Assembly: GCA_021798985.1 (NCBI GenBank)
Contig: JAJZBI010000012.1
Span: 30,714 to 94,713 of the forward strand
Length of the DNA stretch: 64,000 bases
Direction of reading: 5' to 3'
DNA from: Actinomycetes bacterium
Lineage (GTDB): Bacteria; Actinomycetota; Acidimicrobiia; Acidimicrobiales; Bog-793
Position 1 is the stretch's first letter. Every line of letters starts with the position of its first letter. A model generated the notes under the pieces. The model saw nothing but the letters and a program-made list of their open reading frames with translations, was not told where the DNA came from and did not search any database. This document shows positions 16,276 through 22,878 of this stretch, piece after piece. The position numbers and the translations under genes are program-made.

Positions 16276-16302
16276 GTATCACACAGGCGCTCAATGTGAT
16301 AC
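16276..16302. promoter_or_regulatory. Operator of the vapBC operon
   Basis: GTATCACA (16276-16283) and TGTGATAC (16295-16302) are perfect complements with an 11-nt spacer. The site is centred about 20 bp upstream of the antitoxin ATG, where VapB-VapC complexes usually bind. Confidence 0.6.
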
Positions 16303-16525
16303 GGCATGACGTGGCCGTTCCTCAGCACCTGCTCGGAACGAGCCGCAGGAGCCGTTTCCGCACGTCCAGCAGGTTCGAATACGAGTGTCTACGGCCCACA
16401 ATCTCGGCGCGTACGAACCGCGCTGGTCGTGCCTGGCCGTGCCTCAGACCAGAATCGAATCCGACGTCGAGCTCGTGATGCCGCTCTGGCTGATGGCAGA
16501 TCGCGCTCAGAGGCGTACCGGCCCG

Positions 16526-16834
16526 TCAGCTCGCCAGCAGGTTGGGTGCGAGCGTGCGGCGAAGGACTTCTTCAAGTTTGGCGGCGATGCGGTCGGCATC
16601 CGCGTCGCCCAAGGCGGCGAGGATGATGTCGCGGGCCAGTGCCGACGTCGGCAAGCCGGCCGCGGCCGCGCGCGCGGAGAGCTGCTCGAGCTGAGCCTTG
16701 GTGAGGCGGACGGAGAGCACGGCGGGGCTGCCGGCACCGGCGCGGCGCTGCCCGCGTACATCGGGTGCGGGAGCGGTGTCCCGGCGGCCCTCGGCGTTGG
16801 CTGCTTCGGAGGCGAGGGTCTTTTCGATGCTCAT
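16526..16834 (-). CDS. Putative RHH-type antitoxin or regulator
   Basis: 102 residues from ATG 16834. The C-terminal half reads LSVRLTKAQLEQLSARAAAA, GLPTSALARDIILAALG, a CopG/RHH-like DNA-binding unit. The N-terminal ~45 residues are disordered and basic. Its ATG overlaps the stop of the upstream gene by one base (TGATG), so translation is coupled. This is a toxin-antitoxin-like pair in reverse gene order. Confidence 0.6.
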   Translation of the reverse strand: MSIEKTLASEAANAEGRRDTAPAPDVRGQRRAGAGSPAVLSVRLTKAQLEQLSARAAAAGLPTSALARDIILAALGDADADRIAAKLEEVLRRTLAPNLLAS

Positions 16835-17145
16835 CACTGCTCCTCGGTCGTGAGGTAGTGGCGTTCGTCGATGGCGTTGGCACGGAACGCCGTCGCGCCC
16901 CACAGATGGCCGTCCGCGTCGCGGACGGTGATGACGGTGACAAGGAACCCGGCCGAGTCGGACCAGCCGATCGTCCGCGCTGAGAGGCCGGTCTGCGACG
17001 CGTAGTCCGGGTCGAAGGTCACCGCGAACGCGTCCAGGTATGCCTCGTTCGCCCACGCGACGAGGATGTCGGGCTCAGTCTCGCCCTTCCGGCTCGACCT
17101 CCGCTCGATGTGCTCACGGCTGTGGGCCCAGTCGGGAACCCTCAG
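16834..17145 (-). CDS. Toxin-like small protein with apparent CTG start
   Basis: 103 residues if read from CTG 17145. Coding extends upstream of the first canonical codon (GTG 17022, inside a conserved-looking strand) through RVPDWAHSREHIERRS, KGETEPDILVAWANEAYL and a core ending TAFRANAIDERHYL. In-frame TGA directly precedes the CTG, and no ATG, GTG or TTG lies between 17022 and 17145. I recall actinobacterial proteins of this type beginning MRVPDWAHS, which supports the CTG reading. The fold is unassigned; the partner RHH gene suggests a toxin role. Confidence 0.5.
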   Translation of the reverse strand: MRVPDWAHSREHIERRSSRKGETEPDILVAWANEAYLDAFAVTFDPDYASQTGLSARTIGWSDSAGFLVTVITVRDADGHLWGATAFRANAIDERHYLTTEEQ

Positions 17146-17458
17146 TCACGTAAACAAATCTACTACGAGACGTACCCCGTGCCACCGCGAGTGGCGCTCG
17201 GCCCCTGGACGAAGAGGTAGCGGTTCGTATGCTGTCCCCCAGTGTCCACCAAATTCGCGACCGTAGGTTGCGCTTCGAACTTCAAGATGCCGCGCTGGGC
17301 CGTCCACTCAGGCGCTAGACAGCGCTCCGATGCTCGACGCGGTCAATGTGGACGATGCGACCGCTTCTCGTCGATCCCGAGCGGGTGCTCATCATCAACG
17401 TGAGGGGGCCGTCTTTGCAGAAGGCGGCGGACTGTCTCACCGGTGATACACTCCCCGC
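17146..17458. other. Divergent promoter region between two toxin-antitoxin-like loci
   Basis: Non-coding by frame inspection. It must hold the promoter of the minus-strand pair and of the plus-strand vapBC-like operon. A TACACT -10-like hexamer at 17447-17452 precedes the plus-strand GTG by only 6 nt. Confidence 0.4.
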
Positions 17459-17461
17459 GTG
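17447..17461 (+). promoter_or_regulatory. -10-like element suggesting a leaderless antitoxin mRNA
   Basis: TACACT, then CCCCGC, then the GTG start of the antitoxin gene. With the usual 6-7 nt from -10 to +1, transcription would begin at or next to the GTG. No Shine-Dalgarno sequence is present. No clear -35 is seen. Confidence 0.35.
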
Positions 17462-17695
17462 GGTGCTGTGACCATTCGGGAGCTCCGCAACAACGGCGGG
17501 GAGGTCGTCGACCGGGTCGAACATGGCGAGACCGTCACGGTGACCCGAGATGGGAAGCCGGTCGCGGAGCTGCGCCCTCTTCCACCGCATCCGCTCTCCG
17601 CCGAGGTCCTGCTGAGGAGGTGGCGCCGGCTTCCTCACGTCGATCCCGCTGCGCTGCCAGAGGACCTCGGCGCCGTCCTCGACTCGCGTTTGTGA
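17459..17695 (+). CDS. Phd/YefM-type antitoxin (VapB-like)
   Basis: 78 residues. The N-terminal Phd/YefM signature reads VTIRELRNNGGEVVDRVEHG then ETVTVTRDGKPVAELRPLP. The C-terminal tail is the toxin-binding region. The stop codon overlaps the GTG of the PIN toxin by 4 nt (GTGA). Phd/YefM antitoxins commonly pair with PIN toxins in Actinobacteria. Confidence 0.85.
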   Translation: MGAVTIRELRNNGGEVVDRVEHGETVTVTRDGKPVAELRPLPPHPLSAEVLLRRWRRLPHVDPAALPEDLGAVLDSRL

Positions 17696-18123
17696 GCAGC
17701 GCGAGGCCGGCGCGCGGCATCCTCGACACCTCAACGGTGATCCTCTTGGCGCGCATGGTCGACGCCACGACACTTCCGCGGGAGCCACTGATCACCGCGG
17801 TCACGCTGGGCGAGCTGTCCGCGGGTCCGCTCGTTGCCGGAGACGACGCGGAGCGAGCAGCGCGCCAGGCGCACCTCCAGCAGGCCGAAGCAGACTTCGA
17901 CCCGCTTCCCTTCGACGCAGCAGCAGCGCGAGCCTTTGGCCGAGTGGCGGCTTCGCTCCGCCGATCAGGGCGGAAGGCGTCGGCGCGCAGCTACGACGCC
18001 ATGATCGCCGCCACGGCATTGGCGAACGATCTTCCGCTGTATACGTGCAATCCCGGCGACTTCAGCGACATCGACGGCCTCGAGGTCGTCGCGGTGCCGC
18101 ATCCCGGCGTGTCTGGGCGCTGA
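17692..18123 (+). CDS. PIN-domain toxin (VapC type)
   Basis: 143 residues from GTG 17692. Active-site pattern: Asp of ILDTSTVILLARM, Glu of TLGELSAGP, Asp of YDAMIAATALA and acidic CNPGDFSDIDGL. Translationally coupled to the Phd/YefM antitoxin. It is the second PIN toxin within 2 kb. Confidence 0.88.
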   Translation: MSSARPARGILDTSTVILLARMVDATTLPREPLITAVTLGELSAGPLVAGDDAERAARQAHLQQAEADFDPLPFDAAAARAFGRVAASLRRSGRKASARSYDAMIAATALANDLPLYTCNPGDFSDIDGLEVVAVPHPGVSGR

Positions 18124-18695
18124 TCGATTCGAGCCGGCTCGGCGCCCAGTCGAAGATCCTCCACTCTCCGCTCGAGCGCTCCAAGCTCAGCACCGCTTCC
18201 TACACGATTCCCCGACGGGGTCGAAGGTGTCACACGTCACCGTCCGCCGGCATTGACTCATCTCTTCGGCTGCAGTCCACGACCCCGCCTGCGCTCAGGA
18301 AGATGTGTTGACAGAAGTATCGAGCCCAGACGCGCCGGTGCGAGCCCGTAGCCGAACGCCCCTCGAGGCTCGCGAACCGACAGCAAACCGCGCCCGCCAG
18401 CGCGGGCAGGTCGACCTCGTCCCAGACAACGACAGGTTGACACCGAGATCACCGCAAACGAGGTCGTCCTCGCAAGGAATCTCCGAGTGGGCGTGCTCGA
18501 GCGGGGGGACCGTCTGAGGCTCCACTTGGTGCGCGTGTTCAAGCCGTAGATTGAACGTCGCGTCGCGGAGCGCGTTCATCGCGCTATGCGTGAAAAATGC
18601 GGCGGTGAGAACACGACGATCGCTCGCTGCACGGTCTCAACATGGCGATCTTTGAGCGGTTGAACACTCTCAACTCCGGCGCACGCGTGGCGCGC
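18124..18695. other. Non-coding region with a possible gene remnant
   Basis: No complete gene. A plus-strand frame (18442-18549) ending in TAG reads EVVLARNLRVGVLERGDRLR then LHLVRVFKP, which looks like a genuine C-terminus, but nothing in frame precedes it. The rest shows no coding pattern. Confidence 0.3.
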
Positions 18696-19868
18696 TCACG
18701 CTCCCTTCAACGCCCGAAGCACCGCGGCGTTGTCCTCAAGATGTCGGTCGTTGCTCACCATGACGAGGCCGCCATGCGCATCGCGAATGATCCGATCCAG
18801 ACTGGACTCACTGTCACGCCGATAGCCCTCGATCCCACAGATCGCAAGCGCTCCGCTTGCCGCCTCCGCGGCGAGCCGCGAGGTGCCGACTTTCAAATTG
18901 CGCAAGGCGACCATCATCGCGGCGCTCTCGAGTGCCTCGTGATCACCTTCGACGCGCTCGAACCAGGTACACGCGCTTTGCAGCAAGCTCCGCGACTTGT
19001 TGAGGAGCACGCCGAGCTCGGCAACTCGCGTCGCATCGAGCGATAGCACTCCAGGGGCACGACGGGCGCGACGGCGCACGTGCCGATGCGCCGTCATGAC
19101 GGCCGCCTCGGCGATGCCGACCCACACCGCGCTGAGCAGCAGCTGGCGGACCTGGGCCGCTCCCTGCCCAGCGATCGTGGCGAACGGCACGGGGAAGACG
19201 AGATCTGGCTCCACCGGAGACTGCAGGTGGTAGCCGTTCGAGCACGTACCTCGCAGCCCGCTCGTATTCCAGGTCGACGTCGCAGTGAGCTGCATCGCCG
19301 GGCGACGACGGACGACGAGAACCTGGTCGGTCTCCGCGCTCTCTGGCGCCCGACGACAGGTCGCTACGACGGCGTCGGCGTGGTCCCCATAAGAGATCGC
19401 AAGGACGTGCTTGTCGAGGAACAACCCCCCCTCGCGTTGCTCGAGCGCGCAGAGGCTCCGCCCCGCCGCGCCGCCGAGGCCGACCTCGCTGCTGGCGTTG
19501 CCGATAAGGAGCTGAGTCACGGCGATTTCTTCGAGCAGCGCACGCAGGCCCGGGGTCTTTCCGTGGCGTAGGAGCGTGTCAACCTCGACCGAGTGCATCG
19601 CAAGGACCAGCGCGCTCGATGGGCAGTGTGCGGCGAGCGCCCGCAGCGCGCCGGCCATCTCCCGGACGCTGAAGCCAAGGCCGCCATCGGCTTTGGGGAT
19701 CAAGGCCGCAAGGAGGCGCTCCTCGCGCATCGCGGCGACCGTCTCGAGCGGGAACCGGGCGCGCTGGTCGACATCGCCGGCCGCCGGCGCCGCGACCTCG
19801 ACACCGATGCGCCAGGCGAGCCGCTCGAGCTCTGCGCTGCTGCACGCGGGAGATAAAAGGGAATCCAA
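18696..19868 (-). CDS. Acyl-CoA dehydrogenase family protein
   Basis: 390 residues from TTG 19868, chosen because GAGGAGG lies 7 nt upstream. N-terminal helical domain (ERLAWRIGVEVAAPAAGDVD, PKADGGLGFSVREMAGALRA), middle beta domain (IGNASSEVGLGGAAGRSL, ATSTWNTSGLRGTCSN), and a C-terminal helical bundle with SGALAICGIEGYRRD. The fold fits flavin-dependent acyl-CoA dehydrogenases. The catalytic base position is not certain, and the variant motifs may mean an oxidoreductase outside beta-oxidation. It is divergent from the secreted coiled-coil gene. Confidence 0.82.
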   Translation of the reverse strand: MDSLLSPACSSAELERLAWRIGVEVAAPAAGDVDQRARFPLETVAAMREERLLAALIPKADGGLGFSVREMAGALRALAAHCPSSALVLAMHSVEVDTLLRHGKTPGLRALLEEIAVTQLLIGNASSEVGLGGAAGRSLCALEQREGGLFLDKHVLAISYGDHADAVVATCRRAPESAETDQVLVVRRRPAMQLTATSTWNTSGLRGTCSNGYHLQSPVEPDLVFPVPFATIAGQGAAQVRQLLLSAVWVGIAEAAVMTAHRHVRRRARRAPGVLSLDATRVAELGVLLNKSRSLLQSACTWFERVEGDHEALESAAMMVALRNLKVGTSRLAAEAASGALAICGIEGYRRDSESSLDRIIRDAHGGLVMVSNDRHLEDNAAVLRALKGA

Positions 19869-20037
19869 CGACCGGCCTCCTCGGGGAGCTGTGCTGCCCG
19901 TTGGGGCCAGTGATGCCCGCTGGGCCGGTCGGGAAACCGTAGGCAGGGGCGACTGCTCCACGGACGCGTGAAACCTCCTGGTCAGGGGGCAAAGGCTCGA
20001 CGGGGAGCAATTCAACCGGTACGGTTCTGCCCCCGTG

Positions 20038-21375
20038 ATGGCGCGACAAAGCAGCCGCTCAACGCGCGCTCGGTTTCGGATCGCTGCGCTGGTCGTGGCC
20101 GGACTCTCCAGCTCTGCCCTCACCGGCGCGGCGCTAAACATGGCGGCCCACCCGGCCGTCGCGGCCAGCGTGTCTGGGGACCGTTCGAGCATCGGACGCC
20201 TCGAAGCAGCGATCGCCCACGAAGGGACGATCGTGCAGAGCCTCGTGAGCCGCGCCAATGCCGCGCAGGTCCGCGAGAACGCGATCCAGGCGCACCTCGC
20301 GCAGGCGTCCCGGGAGCTCGTGAGCGAACGCGCCACGATGGCCCACCTCACCACCGAGGTGCGTCAGGTGGCGATCAGCGCGTACGTCGCCGGAGGTTCG
20401 ACGGGCGTCGGGCTCGGCGCCCCGAGCACCAACGCCGACCTCGCGAGCGTGTACGCCAATGTCGCCACCAGTCGCTTCGACCAGGTGCTCACGAGCTACT
20501 CGCTCGCCCGCCACCGCATCGGCGTTGCCCGGAGCGTGCTACGAATCGAAGGCCAGCGCGAGCGCACCACGCTGCGCCAGCTGCGGAGCGCCGAGCAGAC
20601 CGCCAACCAGGCGGTCGCCCGCGACGAGCAGCTGCTGTCGGGGGTGCGGGGCAATCTGCAGGGCCTGCTCGCCGCCGCAGCGGCCCGCGAGGCTGCGGCC
20701 CGGCGCGCCCAAGAACAAGCTCTCGCCCGCGCCGAAGCCGCCGCCGCGGCAGCCGCAGCGGCCACCTCCACCACGACGACCGCCCCGCCGGCGCCGCATC
20801 CCGCGCGCGCGCACGTGCGCATCGCGCCGCGCCGTGCCGTCACCCACCGGGTGGTCAACCGCCCGCTCACCACGGCGAGCCAGGTGGCGGCGCCGACCGG
20901 CTACCTGAACCCGCTGCGCGGCATCGCGGGCCTCAGCCCCGAGCGCATCGACCAGGGCGTCGACTACAGCGGCTACGGCCCGATCTTCGCCATCGGCGAC
21001 GGCGTGGTGCTGAGCACCGTCAATGGTGGGTGGCCGGGCGGCACCTACATCACCTACCGCCTGACCGACGGCCCCGCCGCCGGGCTCGTCGTCTACGCCG
21101 CCGAGGACATCAACCCGACGGTGAGCGTCGGTGAGTCGGTCAACGCCGACACCGTGATCGGTACCGTCTACGGCGGTCCGGACGGCATCGAGACCGGCTG
21201 GGCGAACGGGAGCCTCGGCGACACGATGGCCGCCGCGGCGGGCCAGTTCTACGGGGACAACACGACCGCCTTCGGCGCCAACTTCTCGGCGCTGCTCACG
21301 AGCCTTGGCGCCCCCGGCGGGCTCGAGCAGAACGCGCCGAGCGGCGCGCTGCCGCTCGGCTGGCCCAACTGGTAG
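20038..21375 (+). CDS. Secreted coiled-coil protein with degenerate M23/LytM domain
   Basis: About 445 residues. A signal peptide (ALVVAGLSSSALTGAALNMA, cleavage near AVAAS) is followed by a long coiled coil at about 45-250. An Ala/Arg-rich linker (REAAARRAQEQALARAEAAA) and a Thr/Pro stretch follow. The C-terminal LytM-like domain starts near YLNPLRGIAGL. Zinc motifs are missing: the usual HxGxD is DQGVD and the usual HxH strand is VVYAAED. It resembles EnvC/NlpD-type activators or scaffolds of cell-wall hydrolases rather than an endopeptidase. A GTG at 20035 is an alternative start. Confidence 0.75.
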   Translation: MARQSSRSTRARFRIAALVVAGLSSSALTGAALNMAAHPAVAASVSGDRSSIGRLEAAIAHEGTIVQSLVSRANAAQVRENAIQAHLAQASRELVSERATMAHLTTEVRQVAISAYVAGGSTGVGLGAPSTNADLASVYANVATSRFDQVLTSYSLARHRIGVARSVLRIEGQRERTTLRQLRSAEQTANQAVARDEQLLSGVRGNLQGLLAAAAAREAAARRAQEQALARAEAAAAAAAAATSTTTTAPPAPHPARAHVRIAPRRAVTHRVVNRPLTTASQVAAPTGYLNPLRGIAGLSPERIDQGVDYSGYGPIFAIGDGVVLSTVNGGWPGGTYITYRLTDGPAAGLVVYAAEDINPTVSVGESVNADTVIGTVYGGPDGIETGWANGSLGDTMAAAAGQFYGDNTTAFGANFSALLTSLGAPGGLEQNAPSGALPLGWPNW

Positions 21376-21415
21376 GCGGGGCCGGCGCCACCAGCGGCCG
21401 CGCGATCATCCCTGG

Positions 21416-22186
21416 ATGGTCGCTGACGACTTCCGCCGCGCCCACGGGCTCGTCGGTCGAGCGACCCGCATCGTCGTGCTGAGCGGTGCGGGCATCTCGA
21501 CGGACTCGGGCATCCCGGACTTTCGCGGCCCCAACGGCCTGTGGGCAAAGGACCCCGGAGCCGAGCGTCGGGCGACCCTGGCCGCCTACCTGAGCGACCC
21601 CGAGCTGCGCAGCACCGCGTGGCAGCGCCTCGCCGACCGATCGCGACCCGACCCGGTCCCGAACGCAGGCCATCGCGCCCTCGTTGGCCTGGAAGACGCC
21701 GGACGTCTCGAGCTGCTCGCCACCCAGAACACCGACGGCCTGCACCTCGCGGCCGGCCACCACCCCGAGCGCGTCGTCGAGCTGCACGGTTCGAGTCGGC
21801 GGACGCGCTGTTGGCGCTGCGGGGTCGAGCAGGACACTGACCGCGTGCTGGAGCGCGTCCGCGCCGGAGAGACCGATCCGTGCTGTACGGCAACGATCGC
21901 GGGCGCACCGTGTGGCGGCCTCCTCAAGCGCTCGACCATCCTGTTCGGTGAGCCGCTCGACGCCGCAGCCTTGCGCCGTGCCGCCCTGGCGGTGCGCGAC
22001 GCCGACCTACTCATGGCGGTGGGCACGACGCTCAGCGTCCATCCGGCCGCTGGCCTCGTCCACCTCGCGCACGAGCTCGGCCGGCCGATCGTGATCCTCA
22101 CCAGGGGACCGACCGAGCTTGACCATCTCGCCAGCGCTCGCCTCGATGGCTCGATCAGCGAGCTCCTGCCCGCGCTGTGCGCCTGA
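21416..22186 (+). CDS. Sir2-family NAD-dependent protein deacylase (sirtuin)
   Basis: 256 residues from ATG 21416. Motifs in order: NAD-binding GAGISTDSGIPDFRGPNGLW, TQNTDGLH, catalytic His of VVELHGS, zinc-binding CWRC with a later CC/C cluster (DPCCTATIAGAPCGG), and GTTLSVHPAAGL. It removes acyl groups from lysines using NAD. It stands just upstream of the lipid operon; shared function is not implied. The spacing of the second zinc Cys pair is unusual. Confidence 0.92.
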   Translation: MVADDFRRAHGLVGRATRIVVLSGAGISTDSGIPDFRGPNGLWAKDPGAERRATLAAYLSDPELRSTAWQRLADRSRPDPVPNAGHRALVGLEDAGRLELLATQNTDGLHLAAGHHPERVVELHGSSRRTRCWRCGVEQDTDRVLERVRAGETDPCCTATIAGAPCGGLLKRSTILFGEPLDAAALRRAALAVRDADLLMAVGTTLSVHPAAGLVHLAHELGRPIVILTRGPTELDHLASARLDGSISELLPALCA

Positions 22187-22233
22187 GACCGGAGCCTTCT
22201 GCTGCCCGGGGCGCGGCGACTAGCCTTTGGCCC

Positions 22234-22878
22234 GTGACGAGCTCCCACGACGGCGACCAGGCGCCCCCCGAACGGGCCGAGGCAGCCGAGGAGCCCTCCC
22301 GCTTCAAGCCCCGCTCGCTCGTCGAGATCGTCAGCGACCTCTGGCACCAAAAGCCCGGACCGCGCGAGCCCAAAGCGCCAGCGGCGCCGGCGAACTCCAA
22401 GGAGATCGTGAACGGGCTCGAGCGCCGTGAGGTCATCTTCGGGGCCGTGCTCAGCGCGATCGCCGCGGTCTTGGCGGTGGCGGTGTACTTCGTCGCCCGG
22501 GCGTCTTCCACGGCCACGATTCGCCACGACGCCGCCACGTACCTCATTGCCGGCCTCGTCGGCTGCGCCATCTTGGTCGGCGGCGTGGTGTTCCGTCGCC
22601 GCGCCCTGCTTGGCTTCGCCTCGTTCCTCGTCGGGATGGAAATGCTCTCGACCGGCTTCCTCTACGGCGCCGTGCTCTACCTCTTCTTCGGCGGCTGGCT
22701 GATCTTCCGCGTGATGAAGAAGCAGCGCCAGGACCAGGCGGCCGGGCGCTTCCGCGGCACAATCGACACCGGCCCGAAGTCGGGCGCCAGCAAGAGCACC
22801 AAGGTGCCGGCCGCCTCCAAGCGCTACACGCCACCGCGGCGCGCCGCCACGCGGGCCGCTGCCTCTCGCCGGCGGTGA
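22234..22878 (+). CDS. Integral membrane protein, first gene of the lipid operon
   Basis: 214 residues from GTG 22234. A charged N-terminus of ~75 residues with SRFKPRSLVEIVSDLWHQKP precedes hydrophobic segments around FGAVLSAIAAVLAVAVYFVA, TYLIAGLVGCAILVGGVVF and MLSTGFLYGAVLYLFFGGWL. The tail is strongly basic. Its TGA overlaps the GTG of the reductase gene by 4 nt, so it is translated with the lipid enzymes and may anchor or export their product. No family is recognised. Confidence 0.65.
   Translation: MTSSHDGDQAPPERAEAAEEPSRFKPRSLVEIVSDLWHQKPGPREPKAPAAPANSKEIVNGLERREVIFGAVLSAIAAVLAVAVYFVARASSTATIRHDAATYLIAGLVGCAILVGGVVFRRRALLGFASFLVGMEMLSTGFLYGAVLYLFFGGWLIFRVMKKQRQDQAAGRFRGTIDTGPKSGASKSTKVPAASKRYTPPRRAATRAAASRRR

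Noticed and set aside
18442..18549. Short C-terminus-like frame as a gene
   Set aside because: No start codon or upstream coding in frame; listed only as a possible remnant.
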